Shown: one piece after another, positions 45,002 through 53,611 of the stretch
Numbering within the stretch: position 1 is the first letter of the stretch
Layout: each line of letters starts with the position of its first letter
Source: Schaalia turicensis ACS-279-V-Col4
GTDB lineage: Bacteria; Actinomycetota; Actinomycetes; Actinomycetales; Actinomycetaceae
Assembly: GCF_000296505.1 (NCBI RefSeq)
Contig: NZ_JH815209.1
Location: forward strand, 4,908-68,907
DNA: 64,000 nucleotides
Direction of reading: 5' to 3'
Made by a program: the position numbers and the translations under genes
Notes under the pieces: generated by a model
Database searches by the model: none
What the model was told of the DNA's origin: nothing
What the model saw: the letters and a program-made list of their open reading frames with translations, nothing else

Positions 45002-45940
45002 TTACGAGTACGCGACTTCGTTGAGCACTTGGCGAATCGGGGCAGGCAGAGGCTCGGTCGAGTCAAGGATGTGGTCAAGCTGTCGTACATTTCGCGGACC
45101 GCAGATTGCTGAGGCAATGCCAGGCATATCCCGTACCCATGCAAGAGCAACGTCACCTGGATTGCGATCAAGCCCTTGCGCGGCGCGAACAACTGCTTCA
45201 ACACGTCCCGCGTATTCGTCGGTCAGGAAAGGAGCGACAGTGGGCAACATATGTTCGGTAGCCCCGCGCGAATCTGGGGGAGTGGAATGGCGGTATTTTC
45301 CAGTTAATACCCCACCTGCAAGTGGAGACCGAGCAAATACACCCAATCCTTCGTCGGCCAGATGTGAACGCAAGCTATGGGTAGCCGGAGCAGTTAACAG
45401 GCTGACGGGGAGCTGTGCTACCGCTGGCTGAACAAGCCCGTGTTCACCAAGGCGGGTAAGGGCGCAGGCTGTTGTCCACGTATCCCAGCCAGAAAGACCA
45501 ACATAGTGAGCTCGCCCTGAACGGGACGCTGCTTCAAGCACACCCAGCGTTTCTTCGAGTGGGACACTGGGGTCGGGCTCCGCCATCCACACGTCCACAT
45601 AGTCGGTATCTAAACGAGCAAGAGCATCGTCTAGGCTGCGCAACATATCACCACGCCCAGCCGAGGAAACCCAACGACCTGAGTGGTCGCGACGGGTGGC
45701 ACCCCTCCAAGCAATCGTCAGGCGGTGGCGTCCGACTCGGTTCATCGCTGCTCCAAGAACGTCGGTGGCCATTCCTTCGCCGTTCATCGGCGAACATTCA
45801 ACAAGCGTTCCACCCGCATCGACAAAGTGAGAAAGCATGTCCCATGCTTCTTCACCATCGGTGTCGCGTCCCCACGTGAGTGTGCCCAAGCCAAGTGACG
45901 AAACCCTCAGACCACTGCGACCGCACTGACGAATTTCCAT
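45002..45940 (-). CDS. Aldo/keto reductase-fold protein lacking the catalytic tetrad
   Basis: A 312-residue AKR-fold protein (EIRQCGRSGLRVSSLGLGTLTWG start; SLRSHLADEGLGVFARSPLAGGVLTGKY late strand; NADP-region RNVRQLDHIL). Aligned by eye with active AKRs, the usual DTA..YG is ECSPMNGEG (Asp to Glu, Tyr to Asn), the ATK lysine is Arg (IAWRG), and the His of the HRPDP segment is missing (WMAEPDP). The tetrad therefore seems absent and classical reductase activity unlikely. ATG 45940 is chosen because TAGGCT lies 7 nt before it on the minus strand; the in-frame extension to 46105 is not conserved-looking and would span the uppP promoter. Confidence 0.8.
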   Translation of the reverse strand: MEIRQCGRSGLRVSSLGLGTLTWGRDTDGEEAWDMLSHFVDAGGTLVECSPMNGEGMATDVLGAAMNRVGRHRLTIAWRGATRRDHSGRWVSSAGRGDMLRSLDDALARLDTDYVDVWMAEPDPSVPLEETLGVLEAASRSGRAHYVGLSGWDTWTTACALTRLGEHGLVQPAVAQLPVSLLTAPATHSLRSHLADEGLGVFARSPLAGGVLTGKYRHSTPPDSRGATEHMLPTVAPFLTDEYAGRVEAVVRAAQGLDRNPGDVALAWVRDMPGIASAICGPRNVRQLDHILDSTEPLPAPIRQVLNEVAYS

Positions 45941-46027
45941 AGCCTCTAGCCTAGCCGTGTCAGGTTGCACAGGTTTCGTGGCACACCGTTTCGTCAATAC
46001 CTGCCAATAGCCCGTAGAGTTTCGACT

Positions 46028-46882
46028 ATGACTTGGTTCGATGCGATTTTTCTTGGCCTCGTGCAGGGACTTACTGAGTTCCTGCCGATTTCGTCTTCGG
46101 CTCACCTCAGGATTCTTGGGGAATTGGTCGGCAATGCTGACCCGGGCGCGGCTTTTACTGCCATCACCCAGATCGGTACTGAAACCGCAGTCCTCATCGT
46201 GTTCTGGAAAGACATTGTCCGGATCTTGTCTTCGTGGTGGAAGTCGCTTCCTATTCGTCCGCGTGAAAAGCGTCTGAGCTCAAGCAATCCCGACGTCCGC
46301 ATGGGCTGGATGATCATCGTTGGCTCGCTCCCGATCGGGATCCTTGGTCTTCTATTGGAAGACTGGATTGACGTTTCCTTCCGTAACCTGTGGATTACAG
46401 TCGTCATGCTTGCCCTTTTCGGTGTTCTTCTGGGTATTGCTGACCGCTATGCTCCTCAGAAACTCACCCTTGACCATATGTCCTGGCGTGACGCGCTCCT
46501 CTATGGCCTTGCCCAAGCAATGGCCTTGATCCCCGGCGTCAGTCGCTCGGGTGGAACGATCACGATGGGACGCGCATTAGGGTACACGCGCGAGGCAGCA
46601 GCCCGCTATTCCTTCCTTCTTGCCATGCCAGCAGTTTTCGCATCCGGCCTGTACAAGGTGTACAAGGTCTTCTCCGGCGGAGATCACGTTGATGTTGCCC
46701 CAACCATCGTCGCCACACTGATCGCGTTCGTTGTGGCATGGGCAGTCATCATCTGGTTCCTCAAGCTGGTTTCAACGAAGTCATACAAGCCGTTCGTGTG
46801 GTACCGAATTGGCTTGGCTATTGTTGTTGCAATTCTGCTGGTGACCGGAGTACTCAGCGCAGCGTCAACTGCGGTGATGTAG
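46028..46882 (+). CDS. uppP: Undecaprenyl-diphosphate phosphatase
   Basis: A 284-residue integral membrane enzyme recycling the lipid carrier of peptidoglycan synthesis. Signature motifs are LTEFLPISSSAHL near the start and PGVSRSGGT in the middle, with about eight hydrophobic helices. ATG 46028 is used: TAGAGT (46015-46020) lies 7 nt upstream, so the mRNA is probably leaderless. BacA-type UppP overproduction is known to give bacitracin tolerance. It is divergent from the aldo/keto reductase gene, and the two starts are 87 bp apart. Confidence 0.95.
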   Translation: MTWFDAIFLGLVQGLTEFLPISSSAHLRILGELVGNADPGAAFTAITQIGTETAVLIVFWKDIVRILSSWWKSLPIRPREKRLSSSNPDVRMGWMIIVGSLPIGILGLLLEDWIDVSFRNLWITVVMLALFGVLLGIADRYAPQKLTLDHMSWRDALLYGLAQAMALIPGVSRSGGTITMGRALGYTREAAARYSFLLAMPAVFASGLYKVYKVFSGGDHVDVAPTIVATLIAFVVAWAVIIWFLKLVSTKSYKPFVWYRIGLAIVVAILLVTGVLSAASTAVM

Positions 46883-46915
46883 CTGATCGCCCCAGTTCTT
46901 TCGCCCAGTAGGGGT

Positions 46916-47794
46916 CTACGCGGGTTCCTGCATTGAAGCAGGGACCCGCGTTTGCAGTAGGCGCTTCATGCCGTCTGCTGGCGCATCGGGAAGCACCCCG
47001 TCAAAGAGAGGACAGTGGGCGCGCACACCGCACCAGTTGCATAGGGGATTTTTTCGAGGAGCGAATTCCCCACGCTTCGCATCACGCTCAATCCGATCCC
47101 AAATACCTGACACTTCGTCTTCGAAGCGTTCAATGTCATCGACCGTCGGATCAAATGTCAGGGTCTGACCCGCTTTGATGTAGACCAACTGGGTGCGCAA
47201 CGGCATCCGATCGGTGAGTTTCAACAGCAGGGCGTAGAAGCGCATCTGGAACAGGGCCTCGTCTTGGAAACGGGGCGAAGGCGCCTTACCCGTTTTATAG
47301 TCGACCACACGCAACTCCCCAGAAGGGTTACGGTCAATGCGATCGATGAAGCCACGCAGACGCACGCCGTCGTGAGTGTAAGCGTCCACGCGCTTCTCGC
47401 GCGCAGCTGGTTCTAGGCGCTGCGGATTTTCGAGCGTGAAATAACCGCGCACAAGATCACGGGTCTTGTCGATCCATTGATCGAGCGCGACCTCGTCGTC
47501 GAACATCGCAACAACATCATCTGAAGACTCTCTTGTTGCAGCCCACTCTTGGTCGAAGAGTCCCATTGCCGTCTCTTCATTTCGGTCCGCTTGAGCCACA
47601 TCGAAAAGCTTCTCCAATACCGAATGTACCAGCGTGCCGGCAACGGTTGCAGGCGTGAGAGGTTCTTTGATGCGATCGACCACATGCAGGCGGTACTGCA
47701 ACGGGCATTTCAAGTATTCCTTGGCTCGCGAAGGTGAGAGAGCGGGGTCGAAAGAACCTGAAATACGTGGGTTCGACCCGGTAGTGGCAGTCAT
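46916..47794 (-). CDS. RecB-family PD-(D/E)XK exonuclease with Fe-S-type Cys set
   Basis: A 292-residue nuclease of the RecB-like single-domain type (Rv2119-like). Nuclease motifs: GTLVHSVLEKLF (motif I His), RLRGFIDRIDRN (Asp of PD), LRVVDYKTGKAPSP (D/ExK) and QMRFYALLLKL (Q/Y). One Cys near the start (KCPLQYR) and three at the end (C-x2-C-x5-C in LCNWCGVRAHCPLF) match the four-Cys Fe-S set of AddB/Cas4-type nucleases. ATG 47794 is chosen; TACCGT lies 6 nt upstream on the minus strand. Divergent from trmI, as Rv2119 and Rv2118c are. Substrate unknown. Confidence 0.87.
   Translation of the reverse strand: MTATTGSNPRISGSFDPALSPSRAKEYLKCPLQYRLHVVDRIKEPLTPATVAGTLVHSVLEKLFDVAQADRNEETAMGLFDQEWAATRESSDDVVAMFDDEVALDQWIDKTRDLVRGYFTLENPQRLEPAAREKRVDAYTHDGVRLRGFIDRIDRNPSGELRVVDYKTGKAPSPRFQDEALFQMRFYALLLKLTDRMPLRTQLVYIKAGQTLTFDPTVDDIERFEDEVSGIWDRIERDAKRGEFAPRKNPLCNWCGVRAHCPLFDGVLPDAPADGMKRLLQTRVPASMQEPA
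46919..46950 (+). terminator. Hairpin after uppP, overlapping the end of the RecB-like gene
   Basis: cgcgggttcctgc (46919-46931) and gcagggacccgcg (46938-46950) pair over 13 bp with one T-G wobble, followed by TTT on the plus strand. It would end uppP transcription although it lies inside the last codons of the converging nuclease gene. Confidence 0.65.
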
Positions 47795-47873
47795 AGGACA
47801 ACGGTAACGTGAAACGCGTTCACCAGCAGATCTCACAGTGGGAGCTGTGGATAGCCGCGATAGACTTTCTGGG

Positions 47874-48917
47874 ATGAATACACAGCCAGATACAACCGAT
47901 AACTACGCGCCGCTTGGTCAGCAGAATCGGCGTGGTCTCTTGGAAGAAGGCGATCGCGTTCAGGTTCGCGATCCAAAGGGGCGATTCCACCAAGTGATTT
48001 TGACGCACGGCGGAAAGTTCCAGTCGAACCGTGGCGAGTTCTTCCATGATGACCTCATCGGCAAACCCGATGGGCAGGTCATTACGACTGAAGAAGGTCG
48101 CCAGTTCCAGATTATGCGCCCGTTGATGGTCGACTACGTGATGTCGATGCCACGAGGTGCAGCGGTTGTGTATCCCAAGGATGCCGGTGTCATTACGCAC
48201 ATGGGCGATATTTTCCCCGGCGCAGTTGTCGTTGAAGCTGGTGCGGGGTCTGGCGCGTTGTCGATGGCGTTGTTGAACGCGGTTGGTCCGACTGGGCGTC
48301 TGATCTCAGTTGAGCGTCGCGAAGAGTTCGCCGATATCGCACGAGGAAATGTCGAACTCTGGTTTGGTGCGCCACATCCTGCGTGGGATTTGCGCGTCGG
48401 CGACTTAGCTACCGAATTGGAAGCGATGGACCAGGCCAGTGTTGACCGCGTAGTCCTGGACATGCTGGCGCCTTGGGAAAACATTGATGCTGTTTCACAC
48501 GCTCTGATCCCCGGTGGCGTGCTGGTCTGCTATGTCGCGACGGTTACGCAGCTGTCGCGTCTTATTGAAGACTTGCGTGCAAGCGAGAACTTCACGGATC
48601 CGATCACCTGGGAAGACATGCGTCGTGAATGGCACGTTGATGGTTTGGCTGTCCGTCCCGAGCACCGCATGGTTGCTCACACTGGTTTCCTGTTGGTTAC
48701 GCGCCGTCTTGCTCCGGGAATTAACCCACAAGAAAGGTCGGTTCGTCCCGCGAAGTCGTCTGAAGGTCTGGGTGGCCAGTGGGATGATGTTGATGAGTGG
48801 AATGAACACAACGTTGGCCTTCGAACGGCATCTGAAAAGAAGTTACGCAAGGTTCGTCGTGATGTGACGCGTCAGGCTGACCAGTGGGTTGAGGGAAGGA
48901 TCAGCACTGATGAGTGA
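47874..48917 (+). CDS. trmI: tRNA (adenine-58-N1)-methyltransferase TrmI
   Basis: A 347-residue methyltransferase making m1A58 in the tRNA T-loop. N-terminal domain (LLEEGDRVQVRDPKGRFH), then the SAM site VVEAGAGSGALSMALLNAVGP, acidic loop SVERREEFA and DRVVLDMLAPWE. ATG 47874 is chosen over GTG 47838 because TAGACT (47861-47866) lies 7 nt before it, again the leaderless pattern. It heads the trmI-arc-dop-pup-pafA run and its stop lies 8 nt inside arc, linking tRNA modification to the pupylation operon as in other actinobacteria. Confidence 0.94.
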   Translation: MNTQPDTTDNYAPLGQQNRRGLLEEGDRVQVRDPKGRFHQVILTHGGKFQSNRGEFFHDDLIGKPDGQVITTEEGRQFQIMRPLMVDYVMSMPRGAAVVYPKDAGVITHMGDIFPGAVVVEAGAGSGALSMALLNAVGPTGRLISVERREEFADIARGNVELWFGAPHPAWDLRVGDLATELEAMDQASVDRVVLDMLAPWENIDAVSHALIPGGVLVCYVATVTQLSRLIEDLRASENFTDPITWEDMRREWHVDGLAVRPEHRMVAHTGFLLVTRRLAPGINPQERSVRPAKSSEGLGGQWDDVDEWNEHNVGLRTASEKKLRKVRRDVTRQADQWVEGRISTDE

Positions 48918-50460
48918 TGACTTCTACGCAACTCGCATCGAAGAGATGCAACGCCTTGTTGTCTCTCTGGAAGCGAAGAATGAGCGCCTTGCCCAGGCGC
49001 TGTCCCAGGTTCGCGGACAGTTGGTGAAGGTGCAGTCTCAGCTCCTTGAAGTGAATCGTCCGCCACTAACGATGGCCGTGTTTGTATCCGCGGATGTGCC
49101 TTCGCGTCAGATTGAAGCGATCGTGAACGGTCGTCGTATGCGCCTCGCTGTTGCACCTGACCTTGATCTTTACTCGCTGTCGTATGGTCAGTGGGTGCGC
49201 GTCGACGACAAGATGGTCGCCGTTGCCGCTGATGGATTTTCGAGGTCCGGTTCAATTGTCTCGATTCTTGAGTTGGTGGGTGATGACCGCGTGCTGGTTG
49301 CAGGCGAAGCTGGCCAGGAGCATCTGCTGATGTTGGCAGGCCCTCTACGTCACGGCAATCTGCGTCTCGGCGACGCATTGATGGTGGATCTACGTAGCGG
49401 AATCGCGTTGGAAAAGATTGTGCGATCCGATGTCGAGCAGCTTCTCACCCCCGAAGCTCCCGATACGACATACGACGATATCGGCGGTTTGGATGCGCAG
49501 ATTCGTCAGGTCCGCGACGCAATTGAGCTTCCTTTTAGTCATCCCGAGCTCTACCGCGAGTATGGTTTGCGTCCGCCTAAGGGCATCCTGCTCTACGGTC
49601 CACCCGGATCAGGTAAGACGCTTATTGCAAAGGCAGTCGCAAATTCCCTGTCGGGTCGGACAAGTGGTGTGAAAACCTACTTCTTGTCAATCAAGGGGCC
49701 GGAGCTTCTGAACAAGTTTGTTGGTGAAACTGAGCGACACATTCGCGCGATCTTCGCGCGAGCACGTTCACTTGCTGCTGGCAATATCCCTGTCGTCATT
49801 TTCTTTGACGAAATGGAAGCCCTGTTCAGGACGCGTGGAACCGGGATCTCATCGGACGTAGAAACGATGATCGTTCCCCAGCTTCTTGCGGAAATGGACG
49901 GTGTCGAGACCCTGGATAACGTCATCATCATCGGCGCCTCGAACCGTGCTGACATGATCGATCCTGCCGTCCTTCGCCCCGGCCGACTGGATGTGCGCAT
50001 TCGCGTGGATCGGCCCGATCGCACAGGTGCCCGCGACATCTTCTTGAAACACTTGAACACTGACGTGCCACTTCGTGATGATGAAATCGGCGTCGGCATG
50101 ACCCTCGGCCAGGCACTCGGAAACATGGTCGATCAGGCACTTGACGTCTTGTTTCGCGAAGATGAAACGACTGCGCTCTTTGATGTCGTGCTGGCATCTG
50201 GACGCACGAAGCGCATTCACCTTGGGGATATCGTCTCTGGTGCCATGATCGCCGGAATCGTTGAGCGCGCAAAGAAACATGCGATCAAAGAATCGCTCAC
50301 AGGCGGGGGATATGGCCTGTCGGCGAAGCACCTGCTTGCCGGTGTTAAAGAAGAAATGGGCGAGTCTATTGAACTCGCAGTCTCTTCGTCTCCCGACGAC
50401 TGGGCCCGCACCATTGGCCTGCGTGAAGAAATCGCATCAATCGTTGCCTTGGAGGCCTGA
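48910..50460 (+). CDS. arc: AAA+ ring unfoldase ARC/Mpa
   Basis: A 516-residue unfoldase of the pupylation system. N-terminal coiled coil (about residues 5-45), which binds Pup; OB domains (about 50-185); then an AAA+ module with Walker A GPPGSGKT (230-237), Walker B VVIFFDEMEALF and sensor region IIGASNRADMIDPAVLRPGR. The C-terminus ends SIVALEA. The GQYL/HbYX tail by which Mpa docks on the 20S proteasome is missing. With no prcA/prcB in this locus, it probably acts as a proteasome-independent unfoldase. It starts 8 nt inside trmI. Confidence 0.94.
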   Translation: MSDDFYATRIEEMQRLVVSLEAKNERLAQALSQVRGQLVKVQSQLLEVNRPPLTMAVFVSADVPSRQIEAIVNGRRMRLAVAPDLDLYSLSYGQWVRVDDKMVAVAADGFSRSGSIVSILELVGDDRVLVAGEAGQEHLLMLAGPLRHGNLRLGDALMVDLRSGIALEKIVRSDVEQLLTPEAPDTTYDDIGGLDAQIRQVRDAIELPFSHPELYREYGLRPPKGILLYGPPGSGKTLIAKAVANSLSGRTSGVKTYFLSIKGPELLNKFVGETERHIRAIFARARSLAAGNIPVVIFFDEMEALFRTRGTGISSDVETMIVPQLLAEMDGVETLDNVIIIGASNRADMIDPAVLRPGRLDVRIRVDRPDRTGARDIFLKHLNTDVPLRDDEIGVGMTLGQALGNMVDQALDVLFREDETTALFDVVLASGRTKRIHLGDIVSGAMIAGIVERAKKHAIKESLTGGGYGLSAKHLLAGVKEEMGESIELAVSSSPDDWARTIGLREEIASIVALEA

Positions 50461-50461
50461 G

Positions 50462-51985
50462 ATGACCCACGTGATTGGAACCGAAACCGAGTACGGCGTC
50501 TATCGCCCAGGTGATGCATGGGCGAACCCCATTGCACTTTCGTCGCAGGCGGTTCGTCTCTACGCTGAGATTTCTCGCGATGGGACGCCGGCACAGGGCG
50601 CTGCACCCGTTCGCTGGGACTATCGGGCTGAGGACCCGCTCAACGATATGCGCGGTATCCGCTTGTCACGTGTGGCCGCCGACCCCTCGTTGCTGACGGA
50701 CGATCCATATCACTTGGCGCCGTCGGGTGGCAGTGAGCAGATTGAACGCCCAACTCCAGAAGAAATGGCTTTGCCTGCACAGACCACCGCGGTTTTGACG
50801 AATGGTGCACGCCTGTATGTCGACCACGCTCATCCGGAGTATTCCGCTCCAGAAGCGTTGGGTGCCCTTGAAGCCACGCTCTATGATCGCGCCGGCGAGG
50901 TGATCGCACGCCGGATTATTGAAGAATCGCTCAAGAGCGAAGACGGTCCTATCGTCCTAGTGAAGAACAATACGGACGGTAAAGGCGCCGCCTACGGAAC
51001 TCACGAGAACTACCAGATCCCCCGCAGTGTTGACTTCGACGATGTGGTTCGTGGACTGACTCCGTTTTTTGTTTCTCGACCGGTCATGTGCGGTGCTGGA
51101 CGCGTGGGTCTGGGACAGAAATCTCAAGTTCCAGGGTTCCAGATCTCTCAGCGAGCTGACTTCGTCGAAAACGAAGTGGGCTTGGAAACCACCTTTAATC
51201 GCCCGATCATTAATACGCGCGACGAACCGCACGCGAATCCGGCACACTACCGGCGTCTGCACGTCATCGGTGGTGACGGCAATATGTTCGATGTGTCAAT
51301 CTTGCTGAAGCTTGGCGCGACATCGCTGGTGTTGTGGGCAATCGAGCAGGGGATTGGGCTGGAGTGGGAAGCCCTCGCGCTCGATGACGCCGTGCAGGAA
51401 ACATGGAACCTCAGCCACCACCCGAATCTTGATTACAAGATGAACACGGCCGGTGGACGCGCATACACGGGACCTGAATTGCTTCAGGTGTATGTGGACC
51501 TCATTCTTGCAACCTTTGACCGAATGGGTATCAGCCCCGAAGGTGAAGACCAAGCGATTCTGACCCTCTGGCAGGACGTCCTTGATCGTATGCGCGCTGA
51601 CATGTTCTCTGTTTCCACTGAAGTTGAATGGATTGGCAAGTATCAGCTGTTGGGTCGTCAAAAGGATCGTCTGGGAGTTGAGTGGAACGACCCCCGTTTG
51701 ACGGCGATGGACTTGCAGTGGGCCGATCTTCGCCCGGAGCACTCGCTTGCTTTGAAGCTGGGTAAAGCCGGACGCATCAAGAGACTCTTTAGCGACCAAC
51801 AGGTTGAGGATGCAGCCTCTCAAGCCCCGACAACGACCCGCGCGTTTGCCCGCGGTCAGGCTGTGGCGTCACGACCAGACTTGGTGAAAGCCTCGTGGAC
51901 GTCCCTCGTCATTGATCCGGGACAGGGGAATCTTGTCCGCTATCCGATTCCGGATACTGCGCAAACACGTAGCCCCGTGGAATGA
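50462..51985 (+). CDS. dop: Depupylase/Pup deamidase Dop
   Basis: A 507-residue carboxylate-amine ligase-fold enzyme. ATG 50462 gives the start HVIGTETEYGVYRPGD with the metal-binding ExE, followed by a region that includes the Dop-specific loop before HPEYSAPE. It deamidates the C-terminal Gln of Pup to Glu and removes Pup from substrates. Pup in this window ends in Gln, so Dop is required. It lies 1 nt after arc and 56 nt before pup. Related throughout to PafA downstream. Confidence 0.95.
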   Translation: MTHVIGTETEYGVYRPGDAWANPIALSSQAVRLYAEISRDGTPAQGAAPVRWDYRAEDPLNDMRGIRLSRVAADPSLLTDDPYHLAPSGGSEQIERPTPEEMALPAQTTAVLTNGARLYVDHAHPEYSAPEALGALEATLYDRAGEVIARRIIEESLKSEDGPIVLVKNNTDGKGAAYGTHENYQIPRSVDFDDVVRGLTPFFVSRPVMCGAGRVGLGQKSQVPGFQISQRADFVENEVGLETTFNRPIINTRDEPHANPAHYRRLHVIGGDGNMFDVSILLKLGATSLVLWAIEQGIGLEWEALALDDAVQETWNLSHHPNLDYKMNTAGGRAYTGPELLQVYVDLILATFDRMGISPEGEDQAILTLWQDVLDRMRADMFSVSTEVEWIGKYQLLGRQKDRLGVEWNDPRLTAMDLQWADLRPEHSLALKLGKAGRIKRLFSDQQVEDAASQAPTTTRAFARGQAVASRPDLVKASWTSLVIDPGQGNLVRYPIPDTAQTRSPVE

Positions 51986-52041
51986 TCCTCACCAGTGGAA
52001 TAATTTCACATAGTAAAGCAACACAGGTTTAGGAGAAACGA

Positions 52042-52224
52042 ATGGATATCCGTCAACTGTTCGCTCCTTCGGGGGACAACGACGATTTCGGCGATACCGA
52101 GGCCGCTGGCCAGGTTCACGCACAGACTCAGTCGATTGACGATCTGCTCGACGAAATCGACTCCGTGCTTGAAACGAATGCAGAAGCGTTCGTTCAGGGC
52201 TTCGTCCAGAAGGGTGGCCAGTGA
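52042..52224 (+). CDS. pup: Prokaryotic ubiquitin-like protein Pup
   Basis: A 60-residue protein, the usual Pup length. The N-terminus is polar and disordered. The helical part SIDDLLDEIDSVLETNAEAFVQGF binds the ARC coiled coil. It ends in GGQ, so it must be deamidated by Dop before ligation. ATG 52042 follows an aggaga site. The stop TGA at 52222-52224 is 1 nt before the pafA GTG; in proteasome-bearing species prcB and prcA follow pup instead. Confidence 0.97.
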   Translation: MDIRQLFAPSGDNDDFGDTEAAGQVHAQTQSIDDLLDEIDSVLETNAEAFVQGFVQKGGQ

Positions 52225-52225
52225 A

Positions 52226-53611
52226 GTGAGGCGTCGCGTAGTCGGCATCGAAACTGAATATGGCCTGATGAGCGCCGCACCGCCCGGGGTTCTGGCAATG
52301 GACGCCGACATGGCTGCACGCAAGCTCTTTGAACCGTTGCTACGTCGGGGACGATCATCGAATCTCTTCTTACGCAACGGTGGCAGGCTCTACCTTGATG
52401 TTGGCTCGCACCCCGAATATGCGACCGCTGAATGCGATCGCCTAGAAGACCTGTTGAACCAGGATCGTGCAGGCTCACTGATGCTCGCGATGCTGGCAGC
52501 AGATGCTGATCGCTCGCTTGAAAAAGAGGGGAGCGCTGAGCGCCTGCACCTGTTCCGCAACAACGTCGACTCGCAAGGAAACTCGTGCGGTTGCCACGAA
52601 AACTACCTCCTGCACCGTCGTCGTGATTTCCGTCAGGTCGCAGATGCCCTGGTTTCATTCTTTATCACTCGCCAGATTCTGGTGGGCAACGGTCTGATTC
52701 GACGTAATGCCTCCGGTGCAACACTCGCTTTCTCCCAGCGCGCTGAGCAGATGTGGGATGCCGTTTCATCCGCAACAACGCGTTCACGCCCGATCATCAA
52801 CACCCGTGACGAACCGCTAGCAGATTCCGGTTCGTACCGTCGCATGCACGTGATCGTTGGCGATACGAACGTTGCTGAGCCAACGACTGCGCTCAAGGTG
52901 GGGGCCACCGAGTTTCTCCTTCAAGCAGTTGAAGACGGCTTGCATATCGAAGACCTGACGATGGCTGACCCCATGCGGTCCATCCGCGAGATTTCCATTG
53001 ATTTGACCGGTCGAACTGAAGTCGAGCTTGCCGATGGTCGTCGCTGGACTCCCGTCCAAATCCAGCGTGAGATTCGCGAACGTATCTTGGGCACAATCGA
53101 TGCTGCAGAGCTTGACGATACACATCGCTATGTTCTTGATCTCTGGGAACGGGGTTTGAACGCGATCGAATCCGGCGATTGGTCTCCGGTCGACACCGAA
53201 CTCGATATCGCTATCAAAGCTAAGCTCTTCTCATCCTACGTTTCAAAGGCAGGGACGAACCTTGCCGATCCGCGTGTGGCTCGTTTGGATTTGAGCTACC
53301 ACGATATTACCGGCAGCTCCCTGCTTAACCGTATGGAGGCGTCTGGCCTCGTGAAACGACTAACGAAGCGCGAAAGTGTGCAGGCGGCCGTGAATACTCC
53401 GCCTGCGACCACCCGCGCTCATCTACGAGGCCGCATCATCGGCGCTGCCGAAGATGCGCGCGTTGACCTGAGTGCTGACTGGGTTCACGTGCGCGTTGAC
53501 GACTTATCGTCTTCCCCGCTTTCACTGCAGGATCCTCTGGCCAATGAGGATCCACGCGTGGATGAGCTCATTGGAAAGATCGCTTCCTGCTCACCGGTGC
53601 TTCCCGCATGA
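52226..53611 (+). CDS. pafA: Pup-protein ligase PafA
   Basis: A 461-residue ligase joining Pup to substrate lysines. Start GTG 52226 gives RRRVVGIETEYGL with the ATP/metal ExE site; GTG 52214 inside pup is an alternative. Further family motifs are LRNGGRLYLDVGSHPEYATAE, the NNVDSQGNSCGCHENYL segment and RPIINTRDEPLAD. The C-terminal domain is of typical length. It follows pup directly and overlaps the FKBP gene by 4 nt. The window thus holds the full conjugation and removal set without a 20S core. Confidence 0.96.
   Translation: MRRRVVGIETEYGLMSAAPPGVLAMDADMAARKLFEPLLRRGRSSNLFLRNGGRLYLDVGSHPEYATAECDRLEDLLNQDRAGSLMLAMLAADADRSLEKEGSAERLHLFRNNVDSQGNSCGCHENYLLHRRRDFRQVADALVSFFITRQILVGNGLIRRNASGATLAFSQRAEQMWDAVSSATTRSRPIINTRDEPLADSGSYRRMHVIVGDTNVAEPTTALKVGATEFLLQAVEDGLHIEDLTMADPMRSIREISIDLTGRTEVELADGRRWTPVQIQREIRERILGTIDAAELDDTHRYVLDLWERGLNAIESGDWSPVDTELDIAIKAKLFSSYVSKAGTNLADPRVARLDLSYHDITGSSLLNRMEASGLVKRLTKRESVQAAVNTPPATTRAHLRGRIIGAAEDARVDLSADWVHVRVDDLSSSPLSLQDPLANEDPRVDELIGKIASCSPVLPA

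Noticed and set aside
52225..53611. prcB/prcA proteasome subunits after pup
   Set aside because: pafA begins 1 nt after pup; no N-terminal nucleophile hydrolase subunits are visible in the window.
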